Assembly (NCBI GenBank): GCA_021162325.1
Contig: JAGGYV010000026.1
Span: 1 to 26,529 of the forward strand
DNA length: 26,529 nucleotides
Origin: Desulfobacteraceae bacterium
GTDB lineage: Bacteria > Desulfobacterota > Desulfobacteria > Desulfobacterales > Desulfosalsimonadaceae
Reading direction: 5' to 3'
Shown: positions 1 to 6,964 of the stretch, in pieces
How the letters are laid out: each line of letters starts with the position of its first letter
Position numbering within the stretch: position 1 is the stretch's first letter
Position numbers and translations under genes: made by a program
The notes under the pieces: model-generated
Told to the model about the DNA's origin: nothing
What the model saw: only the letters and a program-made list of their open reading frames with translations
Databases searched by the model: none

Positions 1-159
1 ATCAAAATGTGCGGCAATTTTATCAATAGGAATTGAAGACAATATTTGCTTACGGAATAGACCCGTCCATCCGTTATCGAGCATTTTGCGTCTTTTGGGA
101 GTGAGAAAATCCCATGGATCGAAAATGTTAAGCTGGTTTGGATGATTTGCTTTGATCAT
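1..159 (-). CDS. Transposase-like protein, N-terminal part, cut by window edge
   Basis: An open frame reads leftwards from an ATG at 157-159 and runs off the window after 53 codons without a stop. The start follows an AAAGGTTAA stretch that can serve as a ribosome binding site. The visible residues include HPNQLNIFDPWDFL, then PKRRKMLDNGW, GLFRKQIL and a PIDKIAAHF segment. From memory this layout (FDPW, then PKRRK-L, then GLFR) matches the conserved N-terminus of a group of DDE transposases of the IS1182 / unclassified IS type that is common in Desulfobacterota. The catalytic part lies outside the window, so the family, and whether the gene is intact, cannot be decided here. It faces away from the dockerin gene. 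Confidence 0.6.
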   Translation of the reverse strand, partial: MIKANHPNQLNIFDPWDFLTPKRRKMLDNGWTGLFRKQILSSIPIDKIAAHFD

Positions 160-261
160 AATTTAACCTTTAACCTTTTGATAAATCTAGCTTTTTATAC
201 TAAATTGCAGGATAAAAATCAAGACTTATTTTTTATTTTATATAATTATTTCACATAGATA

Positions 262-290
262 AATATTTTGACTTTTTACGAGAGCGTCAA
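262..290. repeat. Solitary end of repeat family 1
   Basis: GACTTTTTAC at 270-279 followed by GAGAGCGTCAA is, on the minus strand, a 17-of-21 match to the left end of the repeat at 17348-17368. An AATATT precedes it at 263-268, as in that copy. Only one end is recognisable, so it is either a solitary end or the edge of a badly decayed copy lying towards the transposase fragment. Confidence 0.45.
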
Positions 291-332
291 GTATTAAAAT
301 GCTGAACTGCATGCAGAGTAGACAATAATTTC

Positions 333-397
333 TTGAAGTTGTATGATTTTTATTTTAAATTAAAAGAGTTGACCCATTCTAAAACTTAAAAATAAAA
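333..397 (+). promoter_or_regulatory. Candidate promoter region for the dockerin-cohesin gene pair
   Basis: The AT-rich stretch upstream of the dockerin gene holds two weak sigma-70-like arrangements: TTGAAG (333-338) with TAAATT 17 bases later (356-361), and TTGACC (369-374) with ATAAAA 17 bases later (392-397). Neither -10 box is good. A perfect 10-base palindrome CTGCATGCAG lies just upstream at 307-316. Apart from these and the repeat end at 262-290, nothing else is seen in the spacer 160-416. Confidence 0.25.
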
Positions 398-416
398 AAA
401 CCAATCAAAGTTTAAT

Positions 417-3400
417 GTGGTAAACAAAATGAGATGCAACCATTTATCCCGCCTGTTTATTTTAATGCCTCGTTATATCCCTCTTTATCGATTATTCTCT
501 TTAATCCGGTCGTACTTATTACTGATAATTGTTTTTCTTTTTTATTCGGTTTTCCTGTGTCCGGGGGGCGTAAACGCATTGGAAATGGGAGATTTAAACA
601 ATGATCAGGATATCACTTCCATTGATGCGGCGATAGTAAGACAAATCGCCAATGCGACCCTTATGCCGACAGCCGAGCAGCAATCAGCCGCTGATGTCAA
701 TCAGGACGGAGTGGTCACCGATGTGGATGCACAAATAATTTTGATCTGGGCATCAATGGGTTATGGTACGACGGTCCCGGAATCTTTTTCAGAACCGTTA
801 ACGCTTCCGGTAATAGCCTCCATGGAAGGCACTGTCGGATCGGACGGGGGTTCCATATCGTTAAACTCCGGGGTCGCTCTAAGCATTTCCCCCGGACAGC
901 TTGATGGTATGCAGGCATATCAATTGGATAAAACAGATCCCGCAATGCATGACGCCATTGGGAATAAAACGTGCTTCCAGGTTTATCCGGACCCTTCTTA
1001 CTATCCTGAAACAACCGTTACGATTCCCTATGATGCCGTTACAGGGCTTGAAAACGGTCCGGAAGATATTGAAGGGGTTGTTTTTGGATTTTATGATCCC
1101 CTGTTCCGGGGATACCGGATGGCAGCGGCTGAGTATGTTCCCGGAGAAACCGGTTTAACGGTGCGTCTCGACCAGATAAGACAGGATAGCCTTTTTTTAA
1201 CGCAATCAAACGCCCTTTTAATGGCCGCTAAAACGACCCTGAGTAGCAGAGGAATCAGCGATTCCATTAAAAATACATTTTTCTCCATTTGGATAGTGGT
1301 TACGGAACCTTTTTATATCGATTCTCAAAGCAAAAAAGAAATCCTGCCGGTGCCGTATTATGAGCAGGGTGAAACGCCTCATTGCTGGGCCGTGGCTACC
1401 TGTATGGCCATGCGATATGTTCTTGATGACGATTTCGTCAAACCCTGGGAAATTGTAAGCACTTTGAATATTCCTGATGGATTAGGCGGCAGCGTTGCTT
1501 ATGGGGGCAGTGCCTATGCTGATTATATAAAACAAAAGACAGGCTCGGAGATAGATAAAAGTTTCTGGACGAAACCGTCTAATCAGGCCCTCCGACTTTA
1601 TATAAAAAAGCAAATTCTGGACGAACATCGACCGGTCATTCTTCTGGTTAATGAAGGAACAATTTCGGACTCCCATTCCCACGCAATTTTAGTCGTGGGT
1701 TACGAAATCCGGGGCGGGAATGCGTATTTATATATTCATGATCCTAAAAAAAATAGTTTGATGTATTCTGTGCGATCGTGGGAGGATATGGTTTCCAGGT
1801 GGGTGAATACGGCTGTCTATTATTCTTTCGTCATCACCGGGCATGCCGCCTCCTCTTTAAAACCTGTTACCGTTTATACCCTTAGTAAAGGCGATGCCGG
1901 CAATTCTCCGGCATTTGTTTCCCCCATGCAGGAAGATCCAACAAAAATTAATTCCAACTATCGATGCGTATTTGATTGGTACGATAATACCACGACGACG
2001 CCGGTTTTTGTCAGTCATAACGGTGACGGCCTGACCGTTCCTCATATCCCAAATTATTACACCATGGACCTGAGATTAAGCGTTGCCAATGCGTCGGAAA
2101 ATCCCGTAAACGTAAAAGTCGTTTGGAATCTATCGAAAATCGGTGGCGGTGGAAAAACGTATACCGGAGAAATGGAAGTGGATTTAGCACCGAAATCCGT
2201 AAAAGACGGTACTGTCGTGAAGTTTATTCATGATAATTTAAATGAAGCTGTGGGTGATTATACGCTTGATGTTGAGGTTTACGAACTGACATCTTTTAAA
2301 ACATGTGATGAATTTTTTATCACGATTCCCTTTGATAAAGGAATCGAACTCAAATGCGATAAAAAAACGCAACAGACCGGCACAACGGAAATAGAATTGA
2401 CCTGGAATACCCCGGGCAATTTTGATGGCTATTATCAAACCTTCAAGCAGACGACGTCTAATCCTTCATGGAAGACTTTTGCGCGAATTGATCCTCCGAG
2501 TCCCAATGAAGCGAAAGATACGAATTATGCTGAACAGGATAATCCTGTTTATGCGGTTTTAGCCAGAAAAGACAAAAAGTTTTTTATTTCCAGTGATAAA
2601 ATTACGATCAAGAAACTACAGGGCAGTCTTGCTTATAATTATTATTATTTTGATACGCAACAGAACATTCACACCGGCATTGGCTTTAATTACCTTGTAA
2701 CAGGGGATAGATGGGAATGGACGCTTTCCGGAGACCAAACGCTTTTGCTTCTGGGCGTAACGCCGCCAGGAGGGGTCATGGCTTTTGTTTCCGATGATAC
2801 GGAAAGCAAAGATTATATTTTAATCAGGGATGATTGGGGAAGAGGGGTTTCAATTAATGTAGAGGCGCCTTGCCGGCTGGCAGAAGGATATGATGTAAAT
2901 CGTGATGAAATTGGGATGACGGATGCTGGTAACGTATATTTTATCGGGACCAGAGAGGTCGAAGAAACGGATCATTTCGGTGACCCGCGTAAAGCATATT
3001 ATGATTACGTTTTCTCAAGTGATGGAAATGATTGTTTTCAGGCATTGATAGATATGAACAATGATGGTGACATTAATGAAAAAGATCATTTAACAGGCAT
3101 CAATGTTCAGGATTTTGACGTATCATCACGGGGAAACACTCTTTTATTATGGGATTACAGCAATTGGGCGCTGGGTGCGGTGGATCTTCATGCCGGAGGG
3201 GTGCCGGTCTGGTTGACATCCAATTGCGGCGGCGTGGTTAAGGTCAGCGGCGACGGTGCACAATGCCTTTTTGAGTGGTATGATGAGCAAACCGGTGATA
3301 CGGATACAGCCACTATGCCGTCTGCCGGCGGCAGTATCGTCAAACTGGGTGCGGCAACTGGATTGGAATGGACGCCGGAATATACTAATATCAGCTCTGA

Positions 3401-3719
3401 CGGGAAAATGGTTTGTGGTTTTGTTGTTGAAATGACCGGACCGAATCCAGAGGATTTTATTCGGGCAGGGCTTGCTATTGCAAATGCCGATGGGACAGGC
3501 TTTCGATGGATAGATACGGGCCAGGTTTTTCTTCAGGGGCCACCCAAATTTTCGCCGGATAATCAACAGATTATTTTTGCCGGAAGCGATAAGCCCCTTA
3601 TAAACGGGGACGAGATACCGAATGCAGACATTTACATGATATGTGTTGATGGAACACAACTGCCTGATAACCTGACCAATACGCCTGACGTAACAGAGGT
3701 AAATCCATACATTCGATAG
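417..3719 (+). CDS. Exported dockerin protein with C39-like cysteine peptidase domain and propeller-like C-terminus
   Basis: This is a large secreted protein, probably a calcium-dependent, cohesin-bound peptidase (inferred). A hydrophobic segment near residues 33-48, ending in VNA before LEM, looks like a signal peptide. Residues 58-115 form a type I-like dockerin with two intact 12-residue calcium loops (D59 to D70 and D93 to D104). Residues about 135-265 form a beta-rich region. Residues about 308-475 resemble papain-like C39-type peptidases: Cys323 in ETPHCWAVA, His422 in SHAILVVGY and Asp442 in IHDPK would be the triad. The C-terminal 350 residues show TolB/WD-like repeats (SSDGK, KFSPDNQQIIFAG) with another calcium loop at 879-890. 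The coordinates use a GTG start at 417; an ATG at 429 or 465 is equally possible, and 465 gives a more typical signal peptide. No good ribosome binding site decides between them. The gene forms an operon with the cohesin gene 24 bases downstream. The peptidase call is moderately sure and its substrate is unknown. Confidence 0.75.
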   Translation: MVNKMRCNHLSRLFILMPRYIPLYRLFSLIRSYLLLIIVFLFYSVFLCPGGVNALEMGDLNNDQDITSIDAAIVRQIANATLMPTAEQQSAADVNQDGVVTDVDAQIILIWASMGYGTTVPESFSEPLTLPVIASMEGTVGSDGGSISLNSGVALSISPGQLDGMQAYQLDKTDPAMHDAIGNKTCFQVYPDPSYYPETTVTIPYDAVTGLENGPEDIEGVVFGFYDPLFRGYRMAAAEYVPGETGLTVRLDQIRQDSLFLTQSNALLMAAKTTLSSRGISDSIKNTFFSIWIVVTEPFYIDSQSKKEILPVPYYEQGETPHCWAVATCMAMRYVLDDDFVKPWEIVSTLNIPDGLGGSVAYGGSAYADYIKQKTGSEIDKSFWTKPSNQALRLYIKKQILDEHRPVILLVNEGTISDSHSHAILVVGYEIRGGNAYLYIHDPKKNSLMYSVRSWEDMVSRWVNTAVYYSFVITGHAASSLKPVTVYTLSKGDAGNSPAFVSPMQEDPTKINSNYRCVFDWYDNTTTTPVFVSHNGDGLTVPHIPNYYTMDLRLSVANASENPVNVKVVWNLSKIGGGGKTYTGEMEVDLAPKSVKDGTVVKFIHDNLNEAVGDYTLDVEVYELTSFKTCDEFFITIPFDKGIELKCDKKTQQTGTTEIELTWNTPGNFDGYYQTFKQTTSNPSWKTFARIDPPSPNEAKDTNYAEQDNPVYAVLARKDKKFFISSDKITIKKLQGSLAYNYYYFDTQQNIHTGIGFNYLVTGDRWEWTLSGDQTLLLLGVTPPGGVMAFVSDDTESKDYILIRDDWGRGVSINVEAPCRLAEGYDVNRDEIGMTDAGNVYFIGTREVEETDHFGDPRKAYYDYVFSSDGNDCFQALIDMNNDGDINEKDHLTGINVQDFDVSSRGNTLLLWDYSNWALGAVDLHAGGVPVWLTSNCGGVVKVSGDGAQCLFEWYDEQTGDTDTATMPSAGGSIVKLGAATGLEWTPEYTNISSDGKMVCGFVVEMTGPNPEDFIRAGLAIANADGTGFRWIDTGQVFLQGPPKFSPDNQQIIFAGSDKPLINGDEIPNADIYMICVDGTQLPDNLTNTPDVTEVNPYIR

Positions 3720-3743
3720 GTTCAAATGAAAGCGTAAGGGCTC

Positions 3744-4421
3744 ATGAAAATTTTTTTTCTTGTATTGTCTTTGATAATGATGGCCATGTTCTTTGGTTTT
3801 GCAGCAAATGCCTCAGCATTTGAGATCACGATGACGGATACTGTCGGATTTGTCGGCGATCAAACCCGTGTAACTGTATTCATTGATGATGCCGCAGATG
3901 TATTATCAGCCGATATAACCATCACCTTTGATCCTGGCATACTTGTTCCCGCTGATGTGGAATTGACGGATTCCACAGCTAATTTTCTTGTTGCGCATTC
4001 AATCACATGGGGGGCCGTATCCCTGGCAGCGGCCGGATCGATGCCTCTTTCAGCCGGCGGCGGCCCTTTGTTTTCTGTCGTTTTTGATATTAATGAAAAC
4101 GCGGATGTCTCTGAGACGATACTGATCCTTTCCAGGGCGGTTGTGTATGACGCTGACTATCAGGCACATGACGCACTCATTCCGGGCACATCTGGCATCA
4201 TAACACTTATAAATGATCAATTCATTGCCGGCGATATAAACGGTGATGGCGTTGTTAATCTTGCGGATGCGGTTTCCGTTTTGCAGACCCTATCATCATT
4301 GGAATCAACCATCGTTGCTAATTTTCCGGCCATCAAAAATGACGGAAAAATCGCCCTTGAAGATGCTGTTTTTATACTTCAAAAAATTACAGGCATGCGG
4401 GAGGAAACAAATGGAAACTGA
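3744..4421 (+). CDS. Secreted cohesin-dockerin protein
   Basis: This 225-residue exported protein can probably bind a dockerin through its N-terminal module and a cohesin through its C-terminal one. A signal peptide spans residues 1-25 with cleavage after ANASA. Residues about 26-155 have the cohesin pattern: beta strands FEITMTDTVGFVGDQ, then VFIDDAADVLSADITITFDPGIL, a GGGPLFSVVFDI strand, and a final PGTSGIITL strand. Residues about 163-216 are a dockerin. Its first calcium loop (D164 to D175) is complete. The second (196-207) has Ala and Lys where Asp and Asn are expected at loop positions 1 and 3, so it may bind calcium poorly. The start is supported by a GTAAGGG site just upstream of the ATG. 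The gene lies directly behind the dockerin-peptidase gene, so the two products are the obvious candidates to bind each other; this is inferred and depends on the cohesin-dockerin specificities. Confidence 0.8.
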   Translation: MKIFFLVLSLIMMAMFFGFAANASAFEITMTDTVGFVGDQTRVTVFIDDAADVLSADITITFDPGILVPADVELTDSTANFLVAHSITWGAVSLAAAGSMPLSAGGGPLFSVVFDINENADVSETILILSRAVVYDADYQAHDALIPGTSGIITLINDQFIAGDINGDGVVNLADAVSVLQTLSSLESTIVANFPAIKNDGKIALEDAVFILQKITGMREETNGN

Positions 4422-4446
4422 TAATCCTTAACCCATCTTTTTGAGT

Positions 4447-4481
4447 AAAAAAAGGGCCTGGGTCAAGCCTGCCCTTGACCC
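4447..4481 (-). terminator. Putative rho-independent terminator of the kinase gene (minus strand)
   Basis: GGGTCAAG (4460-4467) pairs with CTTGACCC (4474-4481) over a six-base loop, and an outer T-A pair extends the stem to nine. Read on the minus strand the stem is followed by AGGCCC and then seven T's (4447-4453). The six-base gap before the T run makes it imperfect. It lies about 150 bases beyond the stop of the minus-strand kinase. Confidence 0.45.
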
Positions 4482-4488
4482 ATTAAAT

Positions 4489-4522
4489 GCGGTTATTGAT
4501 TTTTCTTTAACCGCCGTTTCTT
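4489..4522 (+). terminator. Putative weak terminator after the cohesin gene (plus strand)
   Basis: GCGGTTA (4489-4495) pairs with TAACCGC (4508-4514), followed by a T-rich stretch CGTTTCTTTT. The stem is only seven pairs and the loop is 12 bases, so this is tentative. It lies between two convergent genes, where a plus-strand terminator is expected. The rest of 4422-4634 shows nothing else. Confidence 0.35.
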
Positions 4523-4634
4523 TTAGGCGCTGTATTTTCCTATTGCCTAACACGCATGCATATTATTGATTAATGTGATTTACAAAATTTTTATCATACT
4601 TTTTGTCACTTTATTGATCATCGATTTGGGGAGA

Positions 4635-5294
4635 TCAGCTCCTCCGATCCGTTTTGGTGCCTAGGGGATACCCTTTTAAAAACCACAAAAACCGTTTTTT
4701 ATTTAATGATTCCAGATGCGCCCGCCGGGTGCTGTCTAAAGAAGCGGGTTGTTTCTTACTCCAGTTTTTATAAACGCCGGATATATCGATGTCTTTCATT
4801 ATTTTATGTAAAAATCGGGGGGTATTTTCCAGATTCAAACTGGATTGAAAATCCAGTAACGCCGGCAGCCCCTCATCGGTTACCAGAATATTCTTCCGAT
4901 TTCGGACATCTAAATGCACCATATTCCGCTGATGCATCTTTCGCACAATATCCTCAAACTGAAAGAAAAAATCATCGCCTATCATTTCTGGCGCTGTTTC
5001 TTTTAACGTCTTACCAGGTATAAATCGATAACCGACCGCATATATATCAAGGCGAAACGGTTGCCTGGGAATTCCGACAATCCCTTCAAGCTTTTGTAAT
5101 GCCTTAAATTCCCGTTTAACCATAAATCGTCCCCATGTTTTCCGGATAAAGGGCGGGCAGGGTAAAAAATCTTTAACAACCCATATTTTAAGACCGCGTT
5201 GAACCTGATAAAGATCCGCATTGCCCCAGCGCCCTTTGGCAATAATACGATAATCCCCGGCTTCAAGATCTTTTCTCGTAAAAGGTTTTTCCAT
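4635..5294 (-). CDS. Small RIO/Kdo-kinase-like protein kinase
   Basis: This is a 219-residue compact kinase-like protein without membrane segments or signal peptide. The visible kinase landmarks are a candidate ATP-binding Lys41 in WVVKDF, Glu62 in KREFKALQ, a catalytic loop H127-L-D129 in MVHLDVRNRKNIL with Asn135, and D148-F-Q in place of the DFG motif. The loop is one residue longer than the classical HRDxxxxN spacing; this form is familiar in small bacterial kinases of the RIO / KdkA / WaaP type. The C-terminus is basic. The ATG at 5292-5294 was chosen because AGAAGGGC sits just upstream; a GTG 18 bases earlier (5310-5312) is the alternative. It lies downstream of lpxK on the same strand but is separated by a repeat-filled spacer. 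A role in phosphorylating lipid A or LPS core sugars is inferred from this position only. Confidence 0.7.
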   Translation of the reverse strand: MEKPFTRKDLEAGDYRIIAKGRWGNADLYQVQRGLKIWVVKDFLPCPPFIRKTWGRFMVKREFKALQKLEGIVGIPRQPFRLDIYAVGYRFIPGKTLKETAPEMIGDDFFFQFEDIVRKMHQRNMVHLDVRNRKNILVTDEGLPALLDFQSSLNLENTPRFLHKIMKDIDISGVYKNWSKKQPASLDSTRRAHLESLNKKRFLWFLKGYPLGTKTDRRS

Positions 5295-5324
5295 TTTTCT
5301 GCCCTTCTTCACTTTGATAATCCC

Positions 5325-5459
5325 GTAAAAAATCAGATTCTGATGGCAAAGTATAAAAATTCACCATTCATATAAAATTGGTAAGGCGCACAAATCCTGA
5401 GTGATGATTCATACTTATCTCACTATTAAGAAACGATGGATGCAGTACAACACAGAATT
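5325..5459 (-). repeat. Repeat family 1, copy B
   Basis: Read on the minus strand, this stretch carries the same succession of blocks as 17369-17504: TTCTGTGTTGTACTGCATCC, then TCGTTTCTT-ATAGT, then GAATCATCACTCAGGATTTG, GCGCCTT-CCAATTTTA, and TTTGCCATC-GAATCTGA, ending in GATTTTTTAC. The copies differ by scattered substitutions and small indels. The outer end lies 30 bases upstream of the kinase start. The left terminal block is not adjacent; it appears about 340 bases away at 5801-5820. Confidence 0.75.
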
Positions 5460-5497
5460 TGAATTCCCAAATAAGTAACTCTGAAAAGCATTGTCTC

Positions 5498-5558
5498 TCG
5501 CAGTGTCGCAGGGAACGCAGAGAGTTATTAATTTATCGGCGTCTCTGCGCCTCTGCGA
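5498..5558. repeat. Palindromic CGCAGAG repeat
   Basis: CGCAGGGAACGCAGAGA on the left (5507-5523) faces GTCTCTGCGCCTCTGCG on the right (5541-5557), an imperfect inverted repeat around an AT-rich loop. TCGCAG at 5498-5503 pairs alternatively with CTGCGA. This is the CTCTGCG-type short dispersed repeat common in many Desulfobacterota genomes. Confidence 0.6.
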
Positions 5559-5671
5559 AAATAAAATGTTTATGTGCATGGGATAACTTATTAATGGATA
5601 CAACATCAAAAAACGGAGTTCCATAGCTTCCAATGAACTTAAATTTATTGGATTTGCAAAATGGGAAATTA

Positions 5672-5733
5672 ACCACAGAGAGCACAGAGGGGGAAAATTA
5701 AAATAAAGTCTTTTTCTCAGTGTTCTCTGTGGT
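5672..5733. repeat. Palindromic ACCACAGAG repeat
   Basis: ACCACAGAGAGCACAGAG at the left end faces CTCAGTGTTCTCTGTGGT at the right end; the outer nine bases (5672-5680 and 5725-5733) pair perfectly. The centre is AT-rich. The unit is 62 bases long and non-coding. Its sequence style resembles the neighbouring CGCAGAG palindrome but is not identical to it. Confidence 0.65.
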
Positions 5734-5800
5734 GAAAAAAGGAATTCAAAATAACTTTCGAGTTACTTTTCTGCAAAAATACCGCGAATCGGGATAAACA

Positions 5801-5820
5801 GCTTTTTACGAAGCCGCCAT
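5801..5820. repeat. Repeat family 1 terminal block overlapping the 3' end of lpxK
   Basis: On the minus strand the bases read ATGGCGGCTTCGTAAAAAGC, which is the repeat end ATGGCTTCGTAAAAAGTC (17351-17368) with three extra bases and the final TC changed. The TAA in this block (5806-5808) is the lpxK stop codon. Confidence 0.55.
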
Positions 5821-6942
5821 ATTTGCAACTTTTTCCTTGATATATTCCGAGAACGCCCCCTCATCCTGTTTAAAAGATATCCTGATACCCACAACGACAA
5901 TATCGATAGGGATTTGCATTTTATCGACAATTTTAACATAATCTTTTTCAGTGGTCACGACAAACGCTGCCGAACATTTTTGCGCTTTGCCGACGATTAA
6001 ACAAAAATCGGTTTCCGTATACTTATGATGATCATTAAACCCAACGGCACCCACAACCTCTTCGACCAGTTCCTCAACTGTTTTTCGGAACTCCTCATTT
6101 TTTGCAATTCCTGAAAATACAAACACTTTGGACGTTTTTAAAGAATCAAAATTGTGTGATGTCGTGTCAGAATAGCTGCCGGCGGTGTCTTGGCCCGTGC
6201 CGTTATAAATTCCACAAACATAAGGTTCATGAAATGATTTAAAAATCGGTTTCCCATGTGCTATTTCAGTCAGACGATCAAAACTGCGGTCTGAATGCTT
6301 ATCGCACCGGGTGAGGATAAACAGATCGCCACGGGAAATCCCTGAAACCGGTTCACGGAGAATACCTCTGGGTAAAAGGTACTGGTTGCCAAAAAAAGAT
6401 TGGTCATCGACCAGCACAATATCCAGATCCCGCTCCAGGCGGCGGTGCTGAAACGCATCGTCAAATATAATAACATCCGGTGAAAATTTTTCCATTGCTT
6501 TCATGCCGACCTGAAAACGATCGGCACCGACTAAAACAGGAATCCCTTTTAGCTTTTTCGCCACCATAAACGGTTCATCCCCGGCGATATCCGGTTCTAA
6601 AAAAATATGATGCCGGTCGCTGACGACCCCGCCCTTTTTCTCTGCTTTTCCCTTATATCCTCTGCTAATAACAGCTGGCTTGAATCCGGCTTCTTTCAAC
6701 ATTTCCGCCAGATAAATTGTCATCGGGGTTTTACCGGTTCCGCCAACCGTTAAATTCCCAATAGATATCACCCCGCATGGAAGCGTTTTGGATTTAAAAC
6801 CCCCATAATCATATAAAAATCCCCGGAGTCTGACGGCAATGCCATAAAGCGTCGATGAAATCAGCAACAGGAATTGCAATAATGGGCCGGCAGTCTTTTC
6901 TCCGGTCATTACCACCTGAATTTTCTGCGTTATTTTGTTCAT
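5806..6942 (-). CDS. lpxK: Tetraacyldisaccharide 4'-kinase LpxK
   Basis: LpxK phosphorylates the 4' position of the lipid A disaccharide with ATP at the inner membrane, giving lipid IVA. The N-terminal membrane-associated helix (about residues 18-40) is followed by the P-loop variant GNLTVGGTGKTP (residues 62-73, Lys71-Thr72). The family motif FDDAFQHRRLERDLDIVLVD and a PLLPRG-like segment (YLLPRGILREP) follow. At 378 residues it is slightly longer than the E. coli enzyme. The gene starts 22 bases after the lptG stop, so it is probably in the same transcript. The last residues, NMAAS plus the stop, lie in a dispersed repeat end, so the native C-terminus may have been altered. The function is secure from the motifs and context. 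Confidence 0.95.
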   Translation of the reverse strand: MNKITQKIQVVMTGEKTAGPLLQFLLLISSTLYGIAVRLRGFLYDYGGFKSKTLPCGVISIGNLTVGGTGKTPMTIYLAEMLKEAGFKPAVISRGYKGKAEKKGGVVSDRHHIFLEPDIAGDEPFMVAKKLKGIPVLVGADRFQVGMKAMEKFSPDVIIFDDAFQHRRLERDLDIVLVDDQSFFGNQYLLPRGILREPVSGISRGDLFILTRCDKHSDRSFDRLTEIAHGKPIFKSFHEPYVCGIYNGTGQDTAGSYSDTTSHNFDSLKTSKVFVFSGIAKNEEFRKTVEELVEEVVGAVGFNDHHKYTETDFCLIVGKAQKCSAAFVVTTEKDYVKIVDKMQIPIDIVVVGIRISFKQDEGAFSEYIKEKVANMAAS

Positions 6943-6964
6943 TTATTGCCGCCCGACACTGTTT

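Larger units (their letters stand above)
5473..5768. mobile_element. Non-coding insert with 9-base inverted ends, carrying two palindromic repeats
   Basis: AAGTAACTC (5473-5481) and GAGTTACTT (5760-5768) are perfect inverted repeats, extendable with one indel to AAGTAACTCTGAAAAG. They bracket 296 bases with no credible gene. The insert lies between two parts of repeat family 1 that are adjacent in the other copy, so it looks like a nested insertion. No target duplication is evident. This fills most of the gene-free stretch 5295-5805. Confidence 0.45.

Noticed and set aside
3147..3725. Minus-strand open frame of 192 codons opposite the dockerin-peptidase 3' end
   Set aside because: It overlaps a well supported gene, its translation is rich in Arg, Pro and Cys without a domain, and no start signal is seen.
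5415..5633. Minus-strand open frame of 72 codons between the kinase and lpxK
   Set aside because: It runs through repeat copy B and the CGCAGAG palindrome, so it is repeat sequence rather than a gene.
5498..5733. Possible small CRISPR array because of recurring CAGAG words
   Set aside because: The two units are palindromes of different sequence, not direct repeats with regular spacers, and no cas gene is near.
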